Origin: OFTM291 sp041741375
GTDB taxonomy: Bacteria; Gemmatimonadota; Gemmatimonadetes; Gemmatimonadales; GWC2-71-9
Length of the DNA stretch: 39,076 nt
Direction: 5' to 3'
Assembly: GCA_041741375.1 (NCBI GenBank)
Contig: JBGSKF010000102.1
Coordinates: 1-39,076 of the forward strand
This document shows, in pieces, positions 16,643 through 24,556 of the stretch. The position numbers and the translations under genes were made by a program. Position 1 is the first letter of the stretch, and every line of letters begins with the position of its first letter. The notes beneath the pieces are model-generated. The model ran no database searches, was not told where the DNA came from, and worked only from the letters and a program-made list of their open reading frames with translations.

Positions 16643-18276
16643 TCCCGCACCGCGTCGAGGGGAGGAAGCACGAAGGGACCGAGATGCGGCCCCGCATAGT
16701 TCGTCGCCACCCGCAGAAGAAACGCCAACTGATCGCGGGTCTCCTCCGGAGTCAGAATCGCGTCCACATGCCCCCGGGCTGCGGCGTGACGTGCATCGAG
16801 CTGAGCCTCATAATCTTCCCGCATGCTCGCCATCGACGATTCCACGTCGGCGGAGAGGTCTTCTCCCGTCGCCCGGGCCCTGGCCACCGCCGTTCCATGC
16901 ACCGCGGCCACGGCCGCTTCCCCCTCCATCACGCCCATCCGTCCGGTGGGCCAGGAGAGAATGAAGTCGGGGTCGAATCCCTGTCCCGCCATGGCGTAGT
17001 ACCCCGCTCCCGAGGCGTGGTTGATGGTCAGCACCAGCTTGGGGACGGGCGCCGTCGCCATCGCTTCGACAAACCGGGCCCCCGCGCGGATGATGCCCGA
17101 CTGCTCCGCCTCCGGGCCCACCATGAACCCGCTCACGTCCTGCAGAAAGAGCAGCGGGATCCGTTCCCGTCCCGCGTTTTCGATGAAGTAGGCCACCTTC
17201 TCGGCGCTCTCGGCGTAGATGATCCCCCCGAACCGGGGGGCGGTACCCGCGGCTCCCTTGAGAAGACCGCGATGATTGGCGATCACGGCCACCGGGTATC
17301 CCGCGATGCTTCCATGCCCGCAGATCATCTCCCGGGCCACATCGGGCTGGAACTCGTCCAGGCGGCCGGCATCGAGCAGGCAGTCGAGCACTCCGCGCAT
17401 GTCGTACGAGAGGCGATGATCGCGAGGGAGCAGGTCGTAGAGGTCCCCGGGATCGCGGCGGGGCGGTTCCGGATCCTTCCGGGACACCTGCACGCCGTGG
17501 AGCCGGGGAAGGCGGGCCACGTATTCCCGGACCTGACGAAGGCACTCCGCGTCCGTCGCAGCCCGGTAGTGGGCCACCGCACTCACCTGGGTATGCATCG
17601 CCGCCCCCCCCAGTTCTTCCGACTCCACCCGTTGCCCCGTGGCACCCTGGACCAGGTTCGGGCCCCCCAGTCCCATGAAGCTCGTCCCCTCGACCATGAA
17701 GATCACATCGGAGAGGGCGGGCAGGTACGCGCCCCCCGCGATGCAGCTCCCCATGACGGCGCTGATCTGGGGGACGTGGAGATACCGGCGCATGATCGAG
17801 TTGTAGTAGAAGATGCGCGCGGCCCCGTACTGTCCCGGAAAGACCCCGCCCTGATAGGGAAGGTTCACTCCCGCGCTGTCGACCAGGTAGATGATCGGGA
17901 TGCGCTGCCGCATCGCGACCTCCTGGGCCCGCAGGATCTTCGTGATCGTTTCCGGCCACCACGATCCGGCCTTGACCGTGGCGTCGTTGGCCACGACCAC
18001 CACTTCCCGTCCCGCGATGGTACCGATTCCCGTGATCACCCCCGCCGCGGGCGCGTCCCCCTCGTAGCGATCCCAGGCCACGAGCAGTCCCAGCTCGAAC
18101 CACGGCCCCTCCGGATCGAGGAGGGCCTCCACCCGTTCCCGGGGCGCCAGTTTCCCCTGGCCATGCATCCGGGCGATCCGGGACTCCCCACCTCCCTGTC
18201 GCAACCGGGCGGCGAGGTGGAGGAATTCGTCGGTGAGTTCACGAAGGCGGGGCGGCTTGTCGGCGGAAGCGGTCAC
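16639..18276 (-). CDS. Acyl-CoA carboxylase carboxyltransferase (beta) subunit, MCC/GCC type
   Basis: About 545 aa. It transfers a carboxyl group from carboxybiotin to an acyl-CoA. GGGESRIARMHGQGKLAPRERVEALLDP opens the crotonase-fold N-domain; the oxyanion segments VMGSCIAGGAYLPALSD and SGAGYYAM follow. DSAGVNLPYQGGVFP and GSCIAGGAY resemble methylcrotonyl-/geranyl-CoA carboxylase beta subunits (GSCTAGGAYVPAMSD) more than propionyl-CoA carboxylase. GTG 18276 lies 4 nt after the B12-protein stop and gives family length; the Shine-Dalgarno is weak, and longer readings overlap that gene. No biotin carboxylase or biotin-carrier gene is seen in the window, so its alpha partner must be elsewhere. 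Confidence 0.93.
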   Translation of the reverse strand: MTASADKPPRLRELTDEFLHLAARLRQGGGESRIARMHGQGKLAPRERVEALLDPEGPWFELGLLVAWDRYEGDAPAAGVITGIGTIAGREVVVVANDATVKAGSWWPETITKILRAQEVAMRQRIPIIYLVDSAGVNLPYQGGVFPGQYGAARIFYYNSIMRRYLHVPQISAVMGSCIAGGAYLPALSDVIFMVEGTSFMGLGGPNLVQGATGQRVESEELGGAAMHTQVSAVAHYRAATDAECLRQVREYVARLPRLHGVQVSRKDPEPPRRDPGDLYDLLPRDHRLSYDMRGVLDCLLDAGRLDEFQPDVAREMICGHGSIAGYPVAVIANHRGLLKGAAGTAPRFGGIIYAESAEKVAYFIENAGRERIPLLFLQDVSGFMVGPEAEQSGIIRAGARFVEAMATAPVPKLVLTINHASGAGYYAMAGQGFDPDFILSWPTGRMGVMEGEAAVAAVHGTAVARARATGEDLSADVESSMASMREDYEAQLDARHAAARGHVDAILTPEETRDQLAFLLRVATNYAGPHLGPFVLPPLDAVRD

Positions 18277-18280
18277 GAGA

Positions 18281-18709
18281 TCACGAATCGAGGTGGGTGG
18301 TGGCCCAGGTGGAGATGTAGTCCACGAGATCGCGGGTCGGGGTTCCGGGGCCGAAGAGCTTGCCCACTCCGGCCTCCTGGAGCAGGCGGGCATCTTCCGC
18401 TGGAATGATCCCTCCCCCGGTCACCAGGACATCCTCCCGGCCGGCCTCCACCAGCAGCTGGCGCACCCGAGGGAAGAGGGCCATGTGCGCCCCGGAGAGA
18501 ACCGAGAGTCCAACGACGTCCACATCCTCCTGGACCGCGGCCCGGGCGATCATTTCCGGGGTCTGGTGCAGGCCGGTGTAGATCACTTCCATCCCCGCGT
18601 CCCGCAGCGCCGCCGCGACGATGCGCGCTCCGCGATCGTGACCATCGAGTCCCGGCTTGGCCACCAGGACCCGGATCGGCCGGGTGCGGGGGCGGTGGTC
18701 AGTGCCCAT
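18281..18709 (-). CDS. Stand-alone cobalamin-binding domain (methylmalonyl-CoA mutase C-terminal type)
   Basis: A 142-aa Rossmann-like B12-binding protein with the full signature: DGHDRG (DxHxxG, axial histidine), LSVLSGAH (SxL) and GGGIIP. It corresponds to the small/C-terminal domain of B12-dependent acyl-CoA mutases. ATG 18709 starts one base after the stop of the upstream gene (TGA-G-ATG) and gives normal domain length. No matching catalytic subunit without its own B12 domain lies in the window; the adjacent icmF already carries one. It could complete a mutase encoded elsewhere or act as a cobalamin carrier. Confidence 0.93.
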   Translation of the reverse strand: MGTDHRPRTRPIRVLVAKPGLDGHDRGARIVAAALRDAGMEVIYTGLHQTPEMIARAAVQEDVDVVGLSVLSGAHMALFPRVRQLLVEAGREDVLVTGGGIIPAEDARLLQEAGVGKLFGPGTPTRDLVDYISTWATTHLDS

Positions 18710-18710
18710 C

Positions 18711-19886
18711 TCAGCGGAACCGCAACATTCCCGCCAGTCCGTCCACATGCGTCCGGGCCGAGGCATCGTGAATCACGTTGACGCTGACCCTCTGCCGCAG
18801 CGCCTCCTCGATCGCATCGTCAATCACGTCGTGGACCGGTTGGACATTCCCTCCCCCGCGCAGATCGGCCTTGAGAAGCCCCAGACGACCCTCCGCGTCC
18901 CTCACGCCTTCCATGCTGGCCTCCGCGTTGACCAGAAGGCTCCGCACCTGCCCCCGGCTCAGGGCGCGGAGGGTGGGCTTGACCCCGTTCACCGCCCACC
19001 GGTTCCCGAGGCCCTCCTCCAATTCGCTCACGAGGTCGCGCTCGGAGTCCCGTTCCCACGCCTCGCGAATGCCCAGCGTCGCCTCGTGCACCGCGGAGGC
19101 AGGTTTGTCCTTCGCGTTGAGGGTCACATGGCCGATGTAGCGATCCACCAGGTAGGGATGGAGAAACGGCTCCACCGCCTGCGGTTCCGTGCCGGATCCC
19201 GCCAGGACGAATCCATGGGCGGGGTTCCGGCGGTCGAGATCGAACAGGCGCTGCGCCACGATCTCGAAGTGTCGCTGCCGATCCTGGGCAATCCGGTTGC
19301 GATACCCGGCATCCCCCGTCCCGCGACGGGCGGTGTCCCGTCCGGCCGTGGCCATTCCGCCCCGGCTCCGGCTCCGTCCCGTGCGTCCGGTGGTACTCCG
19401 GATCGTTTCCAGCACCGTGGCGTCCCAGGCCGTCACCTCGAAGATCGTCGCGTCGTCCCGGTCCACCACGGTGGTGAGGATCCGCCCCACTTCATCCTCG
19501 ATCGCCACGAGTTCACGCACCAACGGGGTCCGATCCACCACGAGCCGGCTGCGGTACACCCGGGGGAGCGGCACGACCTCGAAGAGACGGTGACCCCGGC
19601 TGGCAAACACCGCCACTCCCTGCCCCGGCGGGAGACCGATGGGATCCTGAAGGGCCTCCAGGACACGCTCCAGGTCCGACTCGGCGGCGGTGATCTCCTC
19701 GCGGCTCAGTTCCAGGCTCGCCAGGCGGGCCCGGGCGGCGCGAACCCGGTTTTTCAGCTTGATGAAGTACTTCCCCCGTTCCCGGTCGCGGGGTTCCAGC
19801 TTCAGGTAGCAGGTGACGATCGGGTGAGCCCCGGAGTCGAGCCGGGCGAGCCGATCGAGCTGTCTTCGAACCGTGGTGCGGGCCAT
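18711..19886 (-). CDS. Bacterial archaeo-eukaryotic release factor-like (baeRF) protein
   Basis: A 391-aa protein that I place in the baeRF group (eRF1/Vms1-related fold) from its overall pattern: GAHPIVTCYLKLEPRDRERGKYF at the start, GQGVAVFAS, RYIGHVTLNAKD-type central text, and a C-terminal DVIDDAIEEALRQRVSVNVIHD segment like the ribosomal L7Ae-type end of these proteins. The family is tied to peptidyl-tRNA or ribosome rescue, but bacterial members are mostly untested. No GGQ motif is present; at the equivalent place (about 165-195) is an Arg/Gly-rich loop (TTGRTGRSRSRGGMATAGR). ATG 19886 has AGGAGGGA upstream. It is the first gene of the B12/acyl-CoA operon. Confidence 0.75.
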   Translation of the reverse strand: MARTTVRRQLDRLARLDSGAHPIVTCYLKLEPRDRERGKYFIKLKNRVRAARARLASLELSREEITAAESDLERVLEALQDPIGLPPGQGVAVFASRGHRLFEVVPLPRVYRSRLVVDRTPLVRELVAIEDEVGRILTTVVDRDDATIFEVTAWDATVLETIRSTTGRTGRSRSRGGMATAGRDTARRGTGDAGYRNRIAQDRQRHFEIVAQRLFDLDRRNPAHGFVLAGSGTEPQAVEPFLHPYLVDRYIGHVTLNAKDKPASAVHEATLGIREAWERDSERDLVSELEEGLGNRWAVNGVKPTLRALSRGQVRSLLVNAEASMEGVRDAEGRLGLLKADLRGGGNVQPVHDVIDDAIEEALRQRVSVNVIHDASARTHVDGLAGMLRFR

Positions 19887-19996
19887 GCGTCTCCCTCCTC
19901 TGGGGACGTGCATGCTAACGCGATTGCCTTGATTCTTCAAGGATTCCGCCGGTGCCTCCGGTCGCCTGCACGTCGGGCCGGGAGTATATTGCGGTC
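19887..19996. promoter_or_regulatory. Divergent control region with nested inverted repeats
   Basis: These 110 bases separate the divergent baeRF-led operon and icmF and must hold both promoters. Two inverted repeats are nested: GACGTGCA at 19905-19912 with TGCACGTC at 19967-19974, and CCTTGA-TTCT-TCAAGG at 19927-19942 between them. A TATATT box at 19985-19990 lies only 7 nt before the icmF ATG, so if it is a -10 element the icmF transcript would be nearly leaderless. Binding of a regulator here would coordinate both directions; no regulator gene is nearby. Confidence 0.45.
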
Positions 19997-22900
19997 ATGG
20001 AAAAAGAGCCCGTCTATCAGCCCACATATCCCATCCGCCTCGTCACGGCGGCGTCCCTGTTCGACGGGCACGACGCCGCCATCAACGTCATGCGACGCAT
20101 CCTCCAGGCGTCGGGCGCGGAGGTGATCCACCTCGGACACAATCGCTCGGTCGCGGAAATCGTGGACTGCGCCATTCAGGAAGATGTCCAGGGAATCGCC
20201 ATCACGAGCTACCAGGGCGGGCACGTCGAGTACTTCAGCTATCTGGTCCAGCTCCTCCGGGACCGCGGAGCCAACATCAAGGTCTTCGGAGGAGGCGGAG
20301 GGACCATTCTCCCCGAGGAGGTGAGCGCCCTCCATGCCGCGGGTGTCTCTCGCATCTATACCCCGGACGACGGCCGGCGCCTCGGCCTGCAGGGGATGAT
20401 CAACGACCTCCTCTCCCAGTGTGACTTTCCCACCTGGTCGGGTGACTGGAACGGGGCGGTCGCCTCTCTCTCCCCCGACCGGCCGGATCGCATCGCCAAG
20501 CTCATCTCCGTGGCCGAAAATGATCCCGAGGCGTCCGACCGTCTCCGGGCGGAGCTCGCTCCCCGCCTCGCCGAGACGGCCGCCCCCGTGCTCGGCGTCA
20601 CCGGGACGGGCGGGGCCGGGAAGTCGAGCCTCGTGGATGAGTTCGTCCGGCGCTATCTCGTCCGGGCCCCGGACCACACGCTCGCCATCGTCTCCGTCGA
20701 CCCGTCCCGCCGCCGATCCGGCGGGGCCCTCCTCGGCGACCGGATCCGGATGAACGCCATCCACGACCCCCGGGTGTACATGCGGTCCCTGGCCACGCGG
20801 CAGTCCAACCTGGCCCTCAGCCGCCACGTGCGGGAGGCCACGGATATCTGCCGCGCCGCAGGATTTGATCTCGTGATCGTGGAGACCTCCGGGATCGGTC
20901 AGTCCGACACCGAGATCGTGGAGCATGCGGACGTCACCCTCTACGTCATGACCCCCGACTACGGAGCAGCCACGCAGCTGGAAAAGATCGACATGCTCGA
21001 TTTTGCCGATGCCGTGGCGGTGAACAAGTTCGACAAGCCCGGCGCGCTCGACGCGCTCCGCGATGTCCGGAAGCAGGTGCAACGGAACCGGACCCGCTTC
21101 GAGACTCCCCTCGAGGAGATGCCGGTCATCGGCACGGTCGCCTCGCAGTTCAATGACCCCGGAACCTCCGAGCTCTGCACTCTGGTGATGCGGTTGCTGG
21201 AGGAGCGCACCGCGCTGACGCTTCCCCCTCCTCCGGATCCGGGAGAGGCCACGCGGGAGCAGGCCATCATCCCCCCCGGCCGGGTCCGCTACCTGTCCGA
21301 AATCGCCGAGACGATCGAGGGTTTCGAGCGGTTCGTCGACCGGCAGTGCGAAATCGCGCGCCAGCTCTGGCAGCTGCACGGCACGATCGACCTGCTCCGG
21401 CGGGATGCCGGCCGCGAGACCACCCGGGTCGAGGAGGAGGGAGACGTGGTCCGGACCGAAGTGACCACCGTCCCGGCGTCACCCGCTCTCAACGACCTCG
21501 AGTCGCGATATCGCGCGCTGGAAGCCACCCTCCATCCCGAATCCCGCCGCCTGCTCGCCGAGTGGCCCGGGATGCGAAAGCGGTACCGGGCCGCCAAGTA
21601 TCAGTTCACGGTCCGGGACCGGATCCTGGAGCAGGATCTGTACACCGTGAGTCTCTCCCAGTTGCGCATCCCGAAGGTCACCCTCCCCCGCTATGAGGAT
21701 TGGGGCGATCTCCTCCGCTGGCTCCTGCGAGAGAACGCCCCGGGCCACTTCCCGTACACCGCGGGCGTCTTCCCGTTGCGGCGCGAGCACGAGGACCCCG
21801 CCCGGATGTTCGCCGGCGAAGGGGGGCCGGAGCGCACCAACAAGCGCTTCCACTTCGTCTCCCGGGGGACACCCGCCAAGCGGCTGTCCACCGCGTTCGA
21901 CTCCGTGACCCTCTACGGGGAGGATCCCGACCGGCGCCCCGACATCTACGGCAAGATCGGCAATTCCGGCGTGAGCGTGGCCTCGCTCGACGACGCGAAG
22001 AAGCTCTACTCGGGGTTCGACCTGACCGACCCCGCCACCTCCGTCTCCATGACCATCAACGGCCCGGCGCCGATGCTGCTGGCCTTCTTCCTGAACGCCG
22101 CCATCGACCAGCAGTGCGAGCGCCACCTCCGGGCCGAGGGGAAGGCCGACCTCGTGGAACGCCATCTGGCGGAGCGGTTCGACGCGCGGGGGCTTCCCCG
22201 CCCCCGCTACCAGGGAGATCTCCCCCAGGGCCACGACGGGCTCGGCCTCCTCCTCCTCGGCACCACGGGGGACCAGGTCCTCCCCCCCGACGTCTATGCC
22301 CGGCTTCGCTCCGAGGCCCTGCACGTGGTCCGGGGGACGGTGCAGGCCGACATCCTCAAGGAGGACCAGGCCCAGAACACCTGCATCTTCTCGACCGAGT
22401 TTGCCCTGCGCATGATGGGGGACATCCAGCAGTTCTTCATCGACGAACAGGTGCGCAATTTCTACTCGGTGTCGATCTCGGGCTATCACATCGCCGAGGC
22501 GGGGGCCAATCCGCTGACCCAGTTGGCCTTCACGCTCGCCAACGGCTTCACCTACGTCGAGTACTATCTGTCGCGGGGCATGTCCATCGATGACTTCGCG
22601 CCGAACCTGTCGTTCTTCTTCAGCAATGGGCTCGACCCCGAATACAGCGTGATCGGCCGGGTGGCGCGGCGCATCTGGGCCCGCGCCATGCGCGAGAAGT
22701 ACCATGGCAACGAGCGCTCCCAGAAGCTCAAGTATCACATCCAGACCTCCGGGCGAAGCCTCCACGCCCAGGAGATCGCCTTCAACGACATCCGGACCAC
22801 GCTGCAGGCCCTCACGGCGCTCTCCGACAACTGCAACTCGCTCCACACCAACGCCTATGACGAGGCGATCACCACGCCCACCGAGGAGAGCGTGCGCCGG

Positions 22901-23431
22901 GCCCTCGCCATCCAGCTCATCATCACCAAGGAGCTGGGGATCGCGAAGAACGAGAATCCCCTGCAGGGGGCGTTCATCATCGAGGAACTCACCGACCTCG
23001 TGGAGGCCGCCGTGCTCCGGGAGTTCCGGAACATCTCCGACCGGGGCGGCGTGCTGGGCGCGATGGAACGGATGTACCAGCGCAACCGGATTCAGGAGGA
23101 ATCACTCTATTACGAGCGATTGAAGCACAGCGGAGCGATGCCGATCATCGGGGTCAACACCTTCCTCGGGCCCCAGGGATCCCCCACCGTCCTCCCGACC
23201 GAGGTCATCCGTTCCACCGAGGCGGAGCGGGATTACGCCATCGCCTCCCGCGATGCCGTGCACCACAGGGATCCCGCGGGACGGACGGCGGCGCTCGACA
23301 CCCTGCGGCACACCGCCGTCACCGGAGGAAACACCTTTGGAGCGCTGATGGAGGCGGCCAAGGTCTGCACGCTGGGGGATCTGTCCCGGGCACTGTACGA
23401 GGTGGGAGGGCAGTACCGCCGGAACATGTGA
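19997..23431 (+). CDS. icmF: Fused acyl-CoA mutase IcmF (isobutyryl-CoA mutase type)
   Basis: A 1144-aa fusion of three parts. A B12-binding domain (about 12-145) has D23xH25 (FDGHD). A MeaI-type G-domain has its P-loop GTGGAGKSS at 203-211 and NKFDKP at about 343-348. The TIM-barrel catalytic domain starts at about 520. It interconverts isobutyryl- and butyryl-CoA using adenosylcobalamin, with the G-domain guarding cofactor loading. Selectivity positions read Phe592 (PYTAGVF) and Gln793 (DQAQNT), as in isobutyryl-CoA mutase rather than the Tyr/Arg of methylmalonyl-CoA mutase. A stretch of about 50-60 residues between 705 and 770 is longer than in the 1090-aa enzymes. ATG 19997 has GGGAG 12 nt upstream. 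Isovaleryl/pivalyl-CoA activity is also possible for this family. Confidence 0.96.
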   Translation: MEKEPVYQPTYPIRLVTAASLFDGHDAAINVMRRILQASGAEVIHLGHNRSVAEIVDCAIQEDVQGIAITSYQGGHVEYFSYLVQLLRDRGANIKVFGGGGGTILPEEVSALHAAGVSRIYTPDDGRRLGLQGMINDLLSQCDFPTWSGDWNGAVASLSPDRPDRIAKLISVAENDPEASDRLRAELAPRLAETAAPVLGVTGTGGAGKSSLVDEFVRRYLVRAPDHTLAIVSVDPSRRRSGGALLGDRIRMNAIHDPRVYMRSLATRQSNLALSRHVREATDICRAAGFDLVIVETSGIGQSDTEIVEHADVTLYVMTPDYGAATQLEKIDMLDFADAVAVNKFDKPGALDALRDVRKQVQRNRTRFETPLEEMPVIGTVASQFNDPGTSELCTLVMRLLEERTALTLPPPPDPGEATREQAIIPPGRVRYLSEIAETIEGFERFVDRQCEIARQLWQLHGTIDLLRRDAGRETTRVEEEGDVVRTEVTTVPASPALNDLESRYRALEATLHPESRRLLAEWPGMRKRYRAAKYQFTVRDRILEQDLYTVSLSQLRIPKVTLPRYEDWGDLLRWLLRENAPGHFPYTAGVFPLRREHEDPARMFAGEGGPERTNKRFHFVSRGTPAKRLSTAFDSVTLYGEDPDRRPDIYGKIGNSGVSVASLDDAKKLYSGFDLTDPATSVSMTINGPAPMLLAFFLNAAIDQQCERHLRAEGKADLVERHLAERFDARGLPRPRYQGDLPQGHDGLGLLLLGTTGDQVLPPDVYARLRSEALHVVRGTVQADILKEDQAQNTCIFSTEFALRMMGDIQQFFIDEQVRNFYSVSISGYHIAEAGANPLTQLAFTLANGFTYVEYYLSRGMSIDDFAPNLSFFFSNGLDPEYSVIGRVARRIWARAMREKYHGNERSQKLKYHIQTSGRSLHAQEIAFNDIRTTLQALTALSDNCNSLHTNAYDEAITTPTEESVRRALAIQLIITKELGIAKNENPLQGAFIIEELTDLVEAAVLREFRNISDRGGVLGAMERMYQRNRIQEESLYYERLKHSGAMPIIGVNTFLGPQGSPTVLPTEVIRSTEAERDYAIASRDAVHHRDPAGRTAALDTLRHTAVTGGNTFGALMEAAKVCTLGDLSRALYEVGGQYRRNM

Positions 23432-23735
23432 GATTCGAAGTTTGAAGTGTGAAGAGGTCGTAGGCGCCTGGACGAGGCAGCCGACGACCACAGCGGAGGC
23501 ATGGAGAGCGTTTCGGAGAGTCATGCGGACTCGGAGCTTTTGCATTCTCGTGGAGTCCTATTATTCGAGTGAGTCCTCGTGCCTCGGCTGGGCGACTGCG
23601 GCAGAGGCGGCAAGAGCAGTTGAAGTCGGCATGACGGCCACGCGTGACCTGCGGCGCGAGGCTCGCGATCCGACCGTCGCGCGCCGACAGGTCCATGCGT
23701 GTGTCAGGTGGCCCGACGCATGGGTCCAGCCGGTC
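23432..23735. other. Gene-free stretch after icmF with short heptamer array
   Basis: Right after the icmF stop, 23433-23453 holds three heptamers (ATTCGAA, GTTTGAA, GTGTGAA), the family of array A. The rest has open frames on both strands, but none shows a recognisable domain or a convincing ribosome site, and composition is slightly more AT-rich around 23525-23580. I see no terminator hairpin. The plus-strand frame through here continues antisense to the toxin gene and is not counted. Confidence 0.6.
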
Positions 23736-24020
23736 CTAAATGCCCACGGCGGCCTGGCGGCCGTGGACGACAGCGAGAACTTCGACGAGGTCAGCGCTGC
23801 GTCGGTAGATAACTCGAGAGGGACCTTCGATGACCTCCTGAATCTCCGGGCGGCCCACTTCGGGGACCATGCGTCCGGAATCCGGGAACGCAGCCAGCTG
23901 CGGTGCGCGCGCGAGGATGCGCTGGACCATCCGCTCTGCATAGAACGGGGAAGCGTGGGAGATGTACTGGCGTAGTGCCCCGAGATGGCCCAGGGCCGTC
24001 GCCGTCCAGACGACGGTCAC
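23736..24020 (-). CDS. ParE/RelE-family toxin
   Basis: A 94-aa protein of the ParE/RelE superfamily: VVWTATALGHLGALRQYI at the N-terminus, AFPDSGRMVPEVG in the middle (family LPxxGRxVPE), and the closing strand VIYRRSADLVEVLAVVHGRQ. ParE members poison gyrase and RelE members cut mRNA on the ribosome; which applies here cannot be told from sequence alone. The GTG start overlaps the stop of the upstream antitoxin by 4 nt (GTGA), the usual antitoxin-first order. Confidence 0.9.
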   Translation of the reverse strand: MTVVWTATALGHLGALRQYISHASPFYAERMVQRILARAPQLAAFPDSGRMVPEVGRPEIQEVIEGPSRVIYRRSADLVEVLAVVHGRQAAVGI

Positions 24021-24208
24021 CGTCGCTGGCGGAGCTGGGCGAGGGCCTGTTCATGGGTCATTACCCGCCCAGCATCGGCATCGGCGAGCCCGGCTTCGAC
24101 GGCCTGACGGACGTAGACCTCGTACATGAGATCATCCCAGGAGGCGTTCGCCGGGAGTTGGTCGACGAGGCGGTGGGCCTCTTCCTTCACGTTGCGAGCC
24201 GGGTCCAT
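24017..24208 (-). CDS. Antitoxin of the ParE/RelE-type pair
   Basis: A 63-aa acidic/helical protein starting MDPARNVKEEAHRLVDQLP, followed by ASWDDLMYEVYVRQAVEAGLADADAGRVM. This pattern is typical of short addiction-module antitoxins paired with ParE/RelE toxins. ATG 24208 has a GAGG stretch just upstream; a longer in-frame start at 24277 would reach into the repeat region and is less likely. The pair stands alone between icmF and the triplicated repeat, as expected for an acquired stability cassette. Confidence 0.85.
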   Translation of the reverse strand: MDPARNVKEEAHRLVDQLPANASWDDLMYEVYVRQAVEAGLADADAGRVMTHEQALAQLRQRR

Positions 24209-24291
24209 GGGGCCTCGACGGGCAAGGAACTCCCCTGAATCTGACCTGTCGCCCATGAAGGGGCAAGCACGGGCCATCGAACTTCACACTT

Positions 24292-24556
24292 TCTTCGCGC
24301 CTTCGTGTGAACCCTTCACCCTTCCATGGACCCCGGCGTGCGCCGGGGTGACGCTCCGAAAGCGACCTCAGACCCCGTTTCCTTCGTGCCTTCGTGCCTT
24401 CGTGTGAACCCTTCATCCTTCCACGGACCCCGGCGTGCGCCGGGGTGACGTTCCGTTGACCGCCGGGAACCCCGCATCCTTCGCGCCTTCGCGCCTTCGC
24501 GTGAGCCCCTCACACTTCCGATGGACCCCGGCGTTCGCCGGGGTGACGCTCCGATG
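24292..24556. repeat. Three tandem copies of a 97-98 bp composite repeat
   Basis: Each copy holds 2-3 octamers (C/T)CTTCG(T/C)G, a GTGAACCCTTC-like spacer, and the stem-loop ACCCCGGCG-NN-CGCCGGGGT followed by GACG. Stem-loops are at 24330-24349, 24427-24446 and 24525-24544. Octamers are at 24292-24307, 24381-24404 and 24478-24501. Copies differ by scattered substitutions. The third copy runs into the 3' end of meaB and encodes its last residues. The region from 24209 to 24509 holds no other gene. The stems could end or stabilise the meaB transcript, though no T-tract follows. Confidence 0.92.

Noticed and set aside
13736..16699. Very long plus-strand open frame (987 codons) opposite the S8 peptidase
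   Set aside because: It is antisense to a gene with an intact catalytic triad, its translation is Arg/Gly/Pro-rich with no domain, and long antisense frames are normal at this GC content.
23442..23975. Plus-strand frame of 177 codons after icmF
   Set aside because: It begins in a heptamer array and then runs antisense to the toxin gene; no domain and no convincing ribosome site.
24292..24556. CRISPR array
   Set aside because: The three copies are 97-98 bp with internal octamers and a stem-loop. There is no repeat/spacer alternation and no cas gene.
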